Assembly (NCBI GenBank): GCA_019423025.1
Contig: JAHZCD010000003.1
Location: 151,259 to 215,258 of the forward strand
From: Haemophilus sp.
GTDB taxonomy: Bacteria > Pseudomonadota > Gammaproteobacteria > Enterobacterales > Pasteurellaceae
DNA: 64,000 bases
Direction of reading: 5' to 3'
Shown: positions 1-8,260 of the stretch, piece by piece
Position numbering within the stretch: the first letter of the stretch is position 1
How the letters are laid out: each line of letters opens with the position of its first letter
Notes under the pieces: model-generated
What the model saw: only the letters and a program-made list of their open reading frames with translations
Told to the model about the DNA's origin: nothing
Databases searched by the model: none
Program-made: the position numbers and the translations under genes

Positions 1-621
1 CACGTTAAAAGCATGCTCCAAACGATTGATCCTAATATTCATATTAACAGTATCGAATTCGTCGGTCCAAACGTTGGTGAAGAACTGGCTCAAGGTGCGG
101 TTTATGCGACCCTTGCAACCCTAGCAATGATGTTAATTTACGTGGGCTCACGTTTTGAATGGCGTTTGGGTTTTGGTGGTATTGCCTCACTTGCACATGA
201 CGTGGTGATTACACTCGGCGTTTTCTCTGCATTACAAGTCGAAATGGATTTAACCTTTGTGGCGGCGATTCTTTCCGTTGTAGGTTATTCTATCAATGAT
301 AGTATCGTGGTATTCGACCGTGTGCGTGAAAACTTCCGCAAAATTCGCCGTGTAGAAACTATCGATATTATTGATATTTCCTTAACGCAAACCTTATCGA
401 GAACCATCATGACATCTCTCACAACACTTCTTGTTGTGATTGCCTTGTTCTTCTTTGGTGGTCCATCAATTCATAACTTCTCATTAGCGTTATTAATTGG
501 TATCGGTTTTGGTACTTACTCATCAATCTTTATTGCGATTGCGATTGCTTATGATATCGGCCTACGCCGTGAACATATGATTCCACCAAAAGTAGATAAA
601 GAAGTAGATGATTTACCTTAA
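1..621 (+). CDS. secF: Protein translocase subunit SecF (C-terminal part)
   Basis: This is the last ~206 residues of SecF, an inner-membrane partner of SecD that helps the SecYEG channel export proteins using the proton gradient. The frame is open to the left edge, so the start and first third (the family is usually a little over 300 residues) lie outside the window; the ATG at 13 is internal. Visible hallmarks are several hydrophobic segments and the SecD/SecF membrane motif VGYSINDSIVVFDRVREN, followed by a charged cytoplasmic tail. secD would be expected just upstream. A terminator follows. Confidence 0.95.
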   Translation, partial: HVKSMLQTIDPNIHINSIEFVGPNVGEELAQGAVYATLATLAMMLIYVGSRFEWRLGFGGIASLAHDVVITLGVFSALQVEMDLTFVAAILSVVGYSINDSIVVFDRVRENFRKIRRVETIDIIDISLTQTLSRTIMTSLTTLLVVIALFFFGGPSIHNFSLALLIGIGFGTYSSIFIAIAIAYDIGLRREHMIPPKVDKEVDDLP

Positions 622-644
622 TCTATTAAACATCAGATAAAAAG

Positions 645-671
645 AAAGCCACCATAACGGTGGCTTTTTTA
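645..671. terminator. Bidirectional terminator between secF and tqsA
   Basis: A 9-bp stem AAAGCCACC/GGTGGCTTT with a 5-base loop has T-rich tails on both sides. It lies between the convergent ends of secF and tqsA, so it can serve both. Confidence 0.85.
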
Positions 672-703
672 TTGCTAAAATTATGACATTTTATGACTGC
701 ACT

Positions 704-1744
704 TTAGTCGTTTACATCTCCTAATAAAGCAGCGTATTTCTTCGTTGATTCGGAACTTTCCAAGGTAATTTTAAACGCCATTGTTAGCGGCACTGAAAGT
801 AACATACCGACTGTACCGAGCAACCATCCCCAGAAAAGCAACGAAAAGAATACAACCAAGGTAGAAAGCCCTAAGGTTTTTCCCATCATTTTCGGTTCAA
901 TAATATTACCGATCACAATATTTGATGCAATGATACCAACGGTTACACCCATACCCACACCAAATCCATTCAGCAATAACGCTTGAACAACAATCGGCAC
1001 GGCTGCAATAATCGAACCAATATTTGGAATGTAATTTAATAGGAAGCTTAAGGTTGCCCATAAAATCGCATATTGGACATCCATTACATCCAACAAAATC
1101 CACGTCGAGACGCCGGTAAGCAAACTAATCACCGTTTTCACACCAAGATAACTAATCACACCGTCTAAAATACGATCAATATGATGCTCTTCCGCGACAA
1201 CATCATGTTCATTGTCACTCAACACTAAAGCAAGTTTATGCTTCATGGTTGGTGCTTCAAGCAGCATAAAAATCACCGCTAAGATCAACACAAAAACATT
1301 CGTCACGACGCCAGAAAAGTTTAATAATAAACGGCTCACAAAGTTCATGATCACACTTGGATCAAAATGCTCCATTATGGCTTCGCGAGAAATCATAATC
1401 GGCAATTTCAGTTTTTGAGCTAATGCCATGACGTCATTTATACGCTCTGAAAGCAGCACTTTATATTGCGGAATAGAACGCGTAAATTCTTGCACACTGC
1501 TATTAATTAATCCCGCCAGGAAAAAGAATACGATTAAAATTAAGATAAACAACAAGGCAATCGCAATACCATGTGGCACTTTGCGTTGTGTCATCGCTTT
1601 AATTACCGGCGAACAAATAATGGCGATAAATAATGCCAATAAAAAAGGCACGACAATCTCCGCCGCCAATTTAATTCCCGCAAATACAATCACTAAAGCT
1701 GCCATTGCGACTAAAGTGCGGTTAAAATTTAAGTTTTTTTCCAC
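704..1744 (-). CDS. tqsA: AI-2E family transporter, TqsA-like
   Basis: This is a 346-residue polytopic membrane protein of the AI-2E transporter (UPF0118) family. The match to E. coli TqsA is clear over characteristic stretches such as AAEIVVPFLLALFIA near the N-terminus, LNYIPNIGSIIAAVP in the middle and the C-terminal block around FWGWLLGTVGMLLSVPLT. In E. coli TqsA is linked to export of autoinducer-2; the substrate here is inferred only. The start is a GTG overlapping the glnB stop in a TAGTG junction, so translation is probably coupled to glnB. It is the last gene of a mog-glnB-tqsA operon. PerM is a more distant alternative. Confidence 0.85.
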   Translation of the reverse strand: MEKNLNFNRTLVAMAALVIVFAGIKLAAEIVVPFLLALFIAIICSPVIKAMTQRKVPHGIAIALLFILILIVFFFLAGLINSSVQEFTRSIPQYKVLLSERINDVMALAQKLKLPIMISREAIMEHFDPSVIMNFVSRLLLNFSGVVTNVFVLILAVIFMLLEAPTMKHKLALVLSDNEHDVVAEEHHIDRILDGVISYLGVKTVISLLTGVSTWILLDVMDVQYAILWATLSFLLNYIPNIGSIIAAVPIVVQALLLNGFGVGMGVTVGIIASNIVIGNIIEPKMMGKTLGLSTLVVFFSLLFWGWLLGTVGMLLSVPLTMAFKITLESSESTKKYAALLGDVND

Positions 1745-2082
1745 TAAATGGCTTCCTCATTTTCTTCGCCTGTACGAACACGGATCACGCGTTCTACATC
1801 ATAAACAAAGATCTTCCCATCACCGATTTTCCCTGTTTGGCAAGTTTCAACAATGGTTTCAAGACATTGTTCAAGTAAATCATCCGGCACGACAATTTCC
1901 ATTTTCACTTTAGGTAGAAAATCCACCATATATTCCGCACCGCGATAAAGCTCTGTATGCCCTTTTTGGCGGCCAAAACCACGGACTTCAGTCACGGTCA
2001 TTCCGCTAATACCGATATCAGATAAATTTTCACGCACATCATCTAATTTAAATGGCTTAATAATGGCTTCGATTTTTTTCAT
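1744..2082 (-). CDS. glnB: Nitrogen regulatory protein P-II
   Basis: PII is a trimeric cytoplasmic sensor of 2-oxoglutarate, ATP/ADP and glutamine that steers glutamine synthetase and nitrogen signalling. At 112 residues it has the exact family length when started at the ATG at 2082, which has a GGAGAA ribosome binding site; a longer frame would start at 2103 inside the mog end. The T-loop contains Tyr51 in the RGAEYMVDF context, the usual uridylylation site. It follows mog with one base between and overlaps the tqsA start. The coupling to a TqsA-like transporter rather than to AmtB is a Pasteurellaceae arrangement of unknown meaning. Confidence 0.95.
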   Translation of the reverse strand: MKKIEAIIKPFKLDDVRENLSDIGISGMTVTEVRGFGRQKGHTELYRGAEYMVDFLPKVKMEIVVPDDLLEQCLETIVETCQTGKIGDGKIFVYDVERVIRVRTGEENEEAI

Positions 2083-2083
2083 C

Positions 2084-2677
2084 TTATTTCTCCAAATTTT
2101 CACGGCGCGCGGCTTTCGGGCGGAAGCTTGTAATCACTTCAGGTTTGGTATCAATATAAATACCATCAATTAATTGCAAACAGTAAGGCACTGCACTAAA
2201 AATCCCTTTCACTAAGACTTTGCCTTGTTCATCTTTCACGCCTTCTAAGGTTTCTTTGATGGCTTTTGGTTGACCCGGTAAATTCAAGATGAGACTGTTT
2301 TTACGAATCACACCAACTTGACGAGATAGAATCGCTGTCGGCACAAAATGCAAACTGACTTGACGCATTTGCTCGCCAAATCCTGGCATTTCACGATCGG
2401 CTACCGCTAACGTTGCATCTGGTGTCACATCACGTTTTGCCGGCCCTGTACCACCAGTGGTTAGCACTAAATGACAATGGTGCTCATCCACCAATTCTTT
2501 CAACGTTTGTTCAATTAATGGCTGATCGTCTGGAATTAATCGTGTTTCCACTTCAAAAGGATCTACCAACGCTTGCTCTAGCCATTGTTGTAATTCGGGA
2601 ATCCCTTGATCTTGATACACACCACTTGATGCACGATCTGACACTGAAACCAAACCAATTTTTAAAAGTGCGGTCAT
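2084..2677 (-). CDS. mog: Molybdopterin adenylyltransferase Mog
   Basis: Mog adenylylates molybdopterin before molybdate insertion in molybdenum-cofactor synthesis. The protein starts MTALLKIGLVSVSDRASSG, very like E. coli Mog, and carries the nucleotide-binding TTGGTGP motif. I chose the ATG at 2677 (197 residues) because TGAGG lies six bases upstream; an in-frame ATG at 2701 would add eight residues not seen in the family. An uptake signal (AAAAGTGCGGTCAT) covers the start codon and the first codons, so it is read as protein. First gene of the mog-glnB-tqsA operon. Confidence 0.93.
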   Translation of the reverse strand: MTALLKIGLVSVSDRASSGVYQDQGIPELQQWLEQALVDPFEVETRLIPDDQPLIEQTLKELVDEHHCHLVLTTGGTGPAKRDVTPDATLAVADREMPGFGEQMRQVSLHFVPTAILSRQVGVIRKNSLILNLPGQPKAIKETLEGVKDEQGKVLVKGIFSAVPYCLQLIDGIYIDTKPEVITSFRPKAARRENLEK

Positions 2678-2746
2678 TTTTTTCCTCATTTTTATACGCA
2701 ATACACAGCGTCATTCTACCCTATTTTATCTTTTACCAAAGCATAA

Positions 2747-2778
2747 AAAAGCCATTTAGCTTTCACTAAATGGCTTTT
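2747..2778 (-). terminator. clpB terminator
   Basis: A perfect 13-bp inverted repeat (arms 2747-2759 and 2766-2778) with a 6-base loop lies directly after the clpB stop and ends in T residues on the minus strand. Confidence 0.85.
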
Positions 2779-2789
2779 CATTTTACAAA

Positions 2790-5360
2790 TTATTGTCTGG
2801 CTTGAACTTTGCCATCCACATAATCCACTGTGACTACTTTACCTGGTAATAATTGACCAGATAGAACTTGTTGTGCCAAGCTGTTTTCGATCTCTTGTTG
2901 GATTGCACGTTTTAATGGACGAGCCCCATAAATTGGGTCGTAACCCACTTCACCAATGAAATCTAATAACGCTTCGGTAAATACCAATTCGTAACCACGG
3001 GTTTCCATACGTTTTGCTAAACGTTCTAATTGGATGCTTGCAATCGCACGGATATTGTCTTTACCAAGTGGGTGGAATACCACAGTTTCGTCAATACGGT
3101 TGATGAATTCCGGACGGAAATGTTGGCTCACCACTGACATCACTAAGGCTTTCATTTCGCCATAGCTTTCATCTTTGCTACCTTGGATTAAATCAGAACC
3201 CAAGTTAGAGGTCATAATCACCACGGTGTTACGGAAGTCCACAGTACGACCTTGACCATCAGTTAAACGGCCATCATCCAACACTTGTAATAAGATGTTG
3301 AATACATCCGCATGTGCTTTTTCCACTTCATCGAGCAAAATTACTGAATATGGACGACGACGTACCGCCTCAGTTAAGTAACCACCTTCTTCATAGCCTA
3401 CGTAGCCTGGAGGCGCACCTACTAAACGAGATACGCTGTGTTTTTCCATAAACTCTGACATATCAATACGCACCATCGCATCTTCGCTGTCAAAGAGGAA
3501 TTTCGCCAACGTTTTGCAAAGCTCGGTTTTACCTACACCAGTTGGACCTAAGAATAAGAAAGAACCAATTGGGCGGTTAGGATCAGAAAGCCCTGCACGG
3601 CTACGACGAATTGCATTCGCGACTGCATCAACAGCTTCTTCCTGACCGATTACACGTTTGTGCAATTCTTCTTCCATGCGCAAGAGTTTTTCTTTCTCAC
3701 CTTCCATCATTTTAGAAACTGGAATACCCGTTGCTTTAGAAAGTACTTCCGCAATTTCTTCATCCGTCACACGATAGCGTAATAGGCTCATTTCTTTGCC
3801 TTCACCGGTTTCAGCGGCTGCAAGTTGTTTTTCCAATTCAGGAATACGACCGTATTGAAGCTCAGACATTTTACTTAAATCGCCAGCACGACGCGCTTGT
3901 TCCATTTCAGTTTTCGCTGCATCTAACTCTTGTTTGATGTGTTGAGAACCTGAAAGTGCTGCTTTTTCTGACTTCCATACTTCTTCAAGTTCAGCATATT
4001 CACGTTCTTTGTCAGAAAGTTCTTTTTCTAACATTTCTAAACGTTTACGGCTTGCTTCGTCTTCTTCTTTTTGTAATGCCTGTTGTTCCAATTTTAATTG
4101 GATGATACGGCGTTCAAGACGATCGAGTGGCTCAGGTTTAGAGTCAATTTCCATACGGATACTTGAAGCAGCCTCATCGATTAAGTCGATAGCTTTATCC
4201 GGCAATTGACGATCGGAAATATAACGATGCGAAAGTGTTGCCGCTGCTACAATTGCCGGGTCAGTAATATCTACATGGTGATGGATCTCATAGCGCTCTT
4301 TCAAACCACGTAAAATCGCAATGGTATCTTCTACACTTGGTTCATCTACAAAGACTTTTTGGAAACGACGTTCAAGCGCCGCATCTTTCTCGATATATTG
4401 ACGATATTCGTCTAATGTGGTCGCACCCACACAGTGTAATTCACCACGAGCTAAACTTGGTTTTAATAAGTTGCCTGCATCCATCGCACCGTCAGTTTTA
4501 CCTGCACCAACCATGGTATGGATTTCATCAATAAAGAGGATCACGCGGCCTTCTTCTTTTGCAAGTTCATTTAATACCGCTTTTAAACGTTCTTCAAATT
4601 CACCACGATATTTTGCACCTGCAATCAAGGCCCCCATATCTAAAGAAAGGACTCGTTTATTTTTCAAGCCTTCTGGCACTTCACCATTGACAATACGTTG
4701 TGCCAACCCTTCCACGATAGCGGTTTTACCTACACCAGGTTCACCGATTAATACTGGGTTGTTTTTGGTACGACGTTGCAATACTTGAATGGCTCGACGG
4801 ATTTCTTCATCACGGCCAATAACCGGGTCGAGTTTGCCACTTTCAGCACGAGCTGTTAAATCAATCGTATATTTTTCAAGAGCTTGTCTGCTTTCTTCTG
4901 CATTTTGATCGTTCACGCTTTGTCCTCCGCGAATATGTTGAATCGCTTGTAAAATTTGTTCTTTTTTCGCACCACATTTTTTCAAAATGTCATTTAATGC
5001 GCCACGCTCTTCAAGCGCCGCTAATAAGAACAATTCACTGGAAATAAATTTATCTTGTTTTTGTTGTGCTAATTTGTCACATAAATTCAATAAGTTGAGT
5101 AATTGACGAGAAATTTGCACGTCTCCGCCATTACCTGACACTTGTGGCAATTTATTCAATTCTGCGTTTAATTCATTACGTAATAACGCGACATTCACGC
5201 CACTTGCTGTCAAAATCGGTGCAATTGAACCGTCTTGTTGATTTAAAAGTGCGGCCAATAAATGCACGGGTTCGATAAACTGATTATCTTTACCAAGCGC
5301 TAATGACTGCGCTTCACTGAGTGCTTGTTGGAATTTAGTGGTAAATTTTTCAATATTCAT
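2790..5360 (-). CDS. clpB: ATP-dependent disaggregase ClpB
   Basis: ClpB is a hexameric AAA+ chaperone that, with DnaK, pulls proteins out of aggregates after heat stress. The 856 residues match the family. In order there are an N-terminal Clp repeat domain (1-150), AAA domain 1 with Walker A GEPGVGKT at 206-213, a long coiled-coil middle domain (about 400-525), AAA domain 2 with GPTGVGKT near 605 and the C-terminal D2 small domain. Its ribosome binding site is AGGAGAAG. It appears monocistronic, with a heat-shock-like promoter upstream and a strong terminator downstream. Confidence 0.98.
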   Translation of the reverse strand: MNIEKFTTKFQQALSEAQSLALGKDNQFIEPVHLLAALLNQQDGSIAPILTASGVNVALLRNELNAELNKLPQVSGNGGDVQISRQLLNLLNLCDKLAQQKQDKFISSELFLLAALEERGALNDILKKCGAKKEQILQAIQHIRGGQSVNDQNAEESRQALEKYTIDLTARAESGKLDPVIGRDEEIRRAIQVLQRRTKNNPVLIGEPGVGKTAIVEGLAQRIVNGEVPEGLKNKRVLSLDMGALIAGAKYRGEFEERLKAVLNELAKEEGRVILFIDEIHTMVGAGKTDGAMDAGNLLKPSLARGELHCVGATTLDEYRQYIEKDAALERRFQKVFVDEPSVEDTIAILRGLKERYEIHHHVDITDPAIVAAATLSHRYISDRQLPDKAIDLIDEAASSIRMEIDSKPEPLDRLERRIIQLKLEQQALQKEEDEASRKRLEMLEKELSDKEREYAELEEVWKSEKAALSGSQHIKQELDAAKTEMEQARRAGDLSKMSELQYGRIPELEKQLAAAETGEGKEMSLLRYRVTDEEIAEVLSKATGIPVSKMMEGEKEKLLRMEEELHKRVIGQEEAVDAVANAIRRSRAGLSDPNRPIGSFLFLGPTGVGKTELCKTLAKFLFDSEDAMVRIDMSEFMEKHSVSRLVGAPPGYVGYEEGGYLTEAVRRRPYSVILLDEVEKAHADVFNILLQVLDDGRLTDGQGRTVDFRNTVVIMTSNLGSDLIQGSKDESYGEMKALVMSVVSQHFRPEFINRIDETVVFHPLGKDNIRAIASIQLERLAKRMETRGYELVFTEALLDFIGEVGYDPIYGARPLKRAIQQEIENSLAQQVLSGQLLPGKVVTVDYVDGKVQARQ

Positions 5361-5411
5361 ATCTTATCTTCTCCTGCATAAAATCCTTGGGGTCATCCCC
5401 TTTATGAGTTA

Positions 5412-5441
5412 TTAAATAAGACCCTTTTTTGGTATTTCAAG
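5412..5441 (-). promoter_or_regulatory. Possible sigma-32 promoter of clpB
   Basis: On the minus strand CTTGAAA (complement of 5435-5441) matches the sigma-32 -35 consensus exactly. After 14 bases comes CTTATTTAA, a partial match to the -10 consensus CCCCATnT. The location is 50-80 bases upstream of clpB, a classic heat-shock gene. The -10 match is weak, so the assignment is an inference. Confidence 0.55.
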
Positions 5442-5495
5442 AGAAAAAATCAACAATTTTTAATTTTTTCTATCAAACTTTACTTCTTGATAGGT

Positions 5496-6068
5496 TTAAG
5501 CGACTAAGATTTGATGAAGTGGCACGTCCCACGCTTCAGTTGGAAGCTGTTCGACTTGCTGACATTGATGGGCTAATCCCACAGGGATAAAAGAAGAATT
5601 TTGCCAATTTTGTAAGGTACGATCATAAAAACCACCGCCCATGCCAAGGCGATTACCTTGTTTGTCAAACGCGACAAGTGGTGTAAAAAGAATATCTAAT
5701 TCATCCAAAGGCAATACGTTTTGCACATTGAATTTTGGCTCCCAAATGCCAAATTTATTTTTCAGCATCGGTGTATCTGGCAAATAACGTAAAAACAAAA
5801 GATGATTCGGATTGAAAGGGTGTAATACCGGCAAATAAACGTGCTTATCTTGTGCCCAAAGGGTTTTGATAAGTTTCTCTGTGGAGATTTCACCATCAAA
5901 GGAAACATACAAGGCAATATGCTGCGCATTTCGTTCTTCAATTAATGCAAGAGCTTGCTGAGTGATGGAATCTTCCGCCTGTTGTTGCTGAAGTGCGGTC
6001 AAATTTGCTCGTGTTTTACGAATTTGTTGACGGAGTTGATTGCGAAGCGTTTGCTGTGTTGATTTCAT
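5496..6068 (-). CDS. ygfA: 5-formyltetrahydrofolate cyclo-ligase
   Basis: This enzyme converts 5-formyl-THF to 5,10-methenyl-THF with ATP and salvages folate. It has the family signature LGMGGGFYDRTLQNW near the C-terminus and the VLHPFNPNHLLFL stretch typical of the E. coli homologue. The open frame extends up to 6164, but the first 32 codons would be read from the 6S RNA gene; the ATG at 6068 gives 190 residues, the expected length. No strong ribosome binding site is visible. It lies directly downstream of 6S RNA, as in E. coli, and is probably co-transcribed with it. An uptake signal lies inside near 5992. Confidence 0.93.
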   Translation of the reverse strand: MKSTQQTLRNQLRQQIRKTRANLTALQQQQAEDSITQQALALIEERNAQHIALYVSFDGEISTEKLIKTLWAQDKHVYLPVLHPFNPNHLLFLRYLPDTPMLKNKFGIWEPKFNVQNVLPLDELDILFTPLVAFDKQGNRLGMGGGFYDRTLQNWQNSSFIPVGLAHQCQQVEQLPTEAWDVPLHQILVA

Positions 6069-6094
6069 TCGATTGGAAAGAATGGATTTAAGAG

Positions 6095-6291
6095 AAAGGT
6101 CCCAGAGTGCCGCTACGAGTAGTAGTCCTTGAACCCGACGGTCCAAGGAAACCGGTAAGGCCATTTTTAGGTTTCTTTAGTCCAATGACAAAGTCAAAGG
6201 TCAAGCCTACACACCAATGGCGGGAAACCGATTTATAAAGTTCTAAGTATCGGCTCAGGGACATAACCCATCCACGAACACCCCAGGAAAT
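6095..6291 (-). ncRNA. ssrS: 6S RNA
   Basis: 6S RNA binds sigma-70 RNA polymerase and represses promoters in stationary phase. The minus-strand sequence begins ATTTCCTGGGGTGTTCGTGG and contains the conserved CCCTGAGCCGATA segment. The ends pair as TCCTGGGGTG against CACTCTGGGA in the closing stem, giving about 197 bases. It is immediately upstream of ygfA, the conserved 6S context. The exact ends are estimates from pairing and the promoter distance. Confidence 0.93.
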
Positions 6292-6299
6292 CTTTTAAA

Positions 6300-6335
6300 T
6301 TTATACTAGCTCAATTTGATTGGTTTGACTAGCCT
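6300..6335 (-). promoter_or_regulatory. ssrS promoter
   Basis: A TATAAA -10 element (complement of 6300-6305) lies 8 bases before the inferred 6S start at 6291. The -35 region is poor. Confidence 0.6.
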
Positions 6336-6339
6336 TTAT

Positions 6340-6380
6340 TTGAATAATTTTGCCTATTCAAGCACGTCCCACAAGGGACG
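6340..6380. repeat. Two small inverted repeats between bamD and ssrS
   Basis: CGTCCC-ACAA-GGGACG (6364-6379) lies just past the bamD stop, and a TTGAATA/TATTCAA pair lies at 6340-6361. The first may act as the bamD terminator, but no U-tract follows it on the minus strand, so its role is unclear. Confidence 0.5.
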
Positions 6381-6383
6381 GGA

Positions 6384-7175
6384 TTATTTTTTAACCGGTT
6401 GAATTAAATCAGACTCTTCCGGTTTTTTCACGTCCGCAAATTGTTTATCTTTATTCGCATCGATGACTTGTTGCGTTTGACTCGCTAATTGTTGTAAACC
6501 CATTTTTTCATAGGCTTCTTTCATTAAGAATAAACCTTCGTAAGTCGCTTTGGCATCTGGATATTGTTGTAACATACCCACTACACGGTTTGCTACAGCT
6601 ACCCATGCATCACGTTTTGCATAGAATTTTGCAATTTCTAATTCATGACGAGCTAATGAATCTTTGATGTATGCCATACGTGCTACTGCATCTTGTGAAT
6701 ATGGGCTATTTGGGAACGCACGCACTAAGCTTTGGAAGTTTGAAAACGCCGTTTTCATTGAAGTTGTTTCACGCGTTGCACGATCGATACCAAAGAAGTC
6801 TTGAATCATGTTATCAGCCGTTGCCAAGTTAGTTAAACCCGCCATATACACTGCATAGTCACGGTTTGGACTTTGTGGGAATTGGTGTAAGTAGTTATCT
6901 ACAGTTACCAACGTTGCGGTGTAATCTTGCGTTTTATAGTTTGCATAAATTAAATCAAGCATTGCTTGCTCTTGGTAAGTACTACCAGGGAAACGCTCTG
7001 TTGCTGCTTTTAAATAACGAATCGAGTCAGAATAGCTTCCTTCTTGCAATGCTGCTGCCCCTTTTGCATAAAGATCATCAACAGAAGCTTGTTCTACTTC
7101 TTTATTACCACTGCTACAAGCTGCAATCGCGAATGAGGTCAATGCAATAAGTGCAAGAGATTTTATTTTACGCAT
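6384..7175 (-). CDS. bamD: Outer membrane assembly lipoprotein BamD
   Basis: BamD is the essential lipoprotein of the BAM complex that folds beta-barrel proteins into the outer membrane; in Haemophilus it is also called ComL. Starting at the ATG at 7175, with AAGGA upstream, the protein has a lipoprotein signal ending IAAC with the acylated Cys at residue 20. The rest is built of TPR-like helical repeats, for example YAKGAAALQEGSYSDSI. Length is 263 residues. A longer frame to 7205 would add ten residues without a ribosome binding site. It is transcribed divergently from rluD, as in other gamma-proteobacteria. Confidence 0.95.
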   Translation of the reverse strand: MRKIKSLALIALTSFAIAACSSGNKEVEQASVDDLYAKGAAALQEGSYSDSIRYLKAATERFPGSTYQEQAMLDLIYANYKTQDYTATLVTVDNYLHQFPQSPNRDYAVYMAGLTNLATADNMIQDFFGIDRATRETTSMKTAFSNFQSLVRAFPNSPYSQDAVARMAYIKDSLARHELEIAKFYAKRDAWVAVANRVVGMLQQYPDAKATYEGLFLMKEAYEKMGLQQLASQTQQVIDANKDKQFADVKKPEESDLIQPVKK

Positions 7176-7284
7176 TCTTTTTTCCTTAATTTTTACGAAA
7201 ATCAATAAATAAGTTACAATTAGCGAATATTGTATAGAACATTACACAATAAGCCAACTTTTTAAATTTTTAGATGGATTTTTT

Positions 7285-8259
7285 ATGCCACAAATTACCT
7301 TAACGGCTGAAATTCAGCCCGAACAAATGGGACAGCGTTTAGACCAAACCCTCGCAGAGTTGTTCCCAGAATATTCCCGTTCGCGTCTAAAAACCTGGAT
7401 TGAAGCAAAACAGGTAAAAATGAACGGTGAAATTGCCGATATTCCCCGTGCAAAAGTTTATGGCGGAGAGCAAATTGAAATTTCGGTAGAAGTGGAAGAT
7501 GAAAACCGTTTTGAGCCACAAAATATTCCGCTCAATATCGTTTATGAAGATGACGATATTATCGTGATTAACAAACCTAAAGATCTCGTGGTTCACCCTG
7601 GTGCAGGCAATCCGGATGGTACCGTGCTTAATGCGCTACTCTATCACTATCCACCTATTGCGGAAGTACCGCGCGCAGGGATTGTGCATCGTTTAGATAA
7701 AGACACAACGGGTCTCATGGTTGTTGCTAAAACCATTCCAGCACAAACCAAACTTGTACGTGACTTACAAAAACGTAAGATCACTCGTGAATACGAAGCC
7801 GTCGCCAGTGGCATTATGACCAAAGGTGGCACAGTAGATCAGCCAATGGCTCGCCACGCGACAAAACGCACATTGATGGCGGTTCACCCAATGGGTAAAC
7901 CGGCTGTGACGCACTATCGCATTATGGAGAATTTCCGTAATTACACGCGTTTACGCTTACGTTTAGAAACGGGGCGCACTCACCAAATTCGTGTGCACAT
8001 GGCGCATATCGCACATCCATTATTAGGTGATCAAACTTACGGAGGCCGTCCTCGCCCACCTAAGAATGCAAGCGAAGCCTTCACTGAAGTACTACGCAAT
8101 TTTAAACGCCAAGCCTTACATGCGGTTATGTTGCGTTTAGCTCACCCGATTACGGGAGAAATGATGGAATGGTATGCGCCATTGCCGGATGACTTTGTCG
8201 AATTACTGCATGCGTTAAAAGCGGATTACCTCGAACATAAAGACGAGTTAGATTATTAA
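7285..8259 (+). CDS. rluD: 23S rRNA pseudouridine 1911/1915/1917 synthase
   Basis: RluD makes three pseudouridines in helix 69 of 23S rRNA and matters for ribosome assembly and termination. The 324-residue protein has an N-terminal S4-like RNA-binding domain (about residues 15-75) and the catalytic domain with HRLDKDTTG, where Asp138 is the catalytic residue. The family motif GRTHQIRVH follows. pgeF begins one base after the stop, so the two are co-transcribed. Confidence 0.97.
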   Translation: MPQITLTAEIQPEQMGQRLDQTLAELFPEYSRSRLKTWIEAKQVKMNGEIADIPRAKVYGGEQIEISVEVEDENRFEPQNIPLNIVYEDDDIIVINKPKDLVVHPGAGNPDGTVLNALLYHYPPIAEVPRAGIVHRLDKDTTGLMVVAKTIPAQTKLVRDLQKRKITREYEAVASGIMTKGGTVDQPMARHATKRTLMAVHPMGKPAVTHYRIMENFRNYTRLRLRLETGRTHQIRVHMAHIAHPLLGDQTYGGRPRPPKNASEAFTEVLRNFKRQALHAVMLRLAHPITGEMMEWYAPLPDDFVELLHALKADYLEHKDELDY

Positions 8260-8260
8260 G

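Noticed and set aside
2413..2769. 118-codon plus-strand frame across mog
   Set aside because: It is antisense to a clear mog gene, has no ribosome binding site and no recognisable protein features.
6069..6164. Longer N-terminus for YgfA
   Set aside because: The extra 32 codons run through the 3' part of 6S RNA and have no counterpart in the family.
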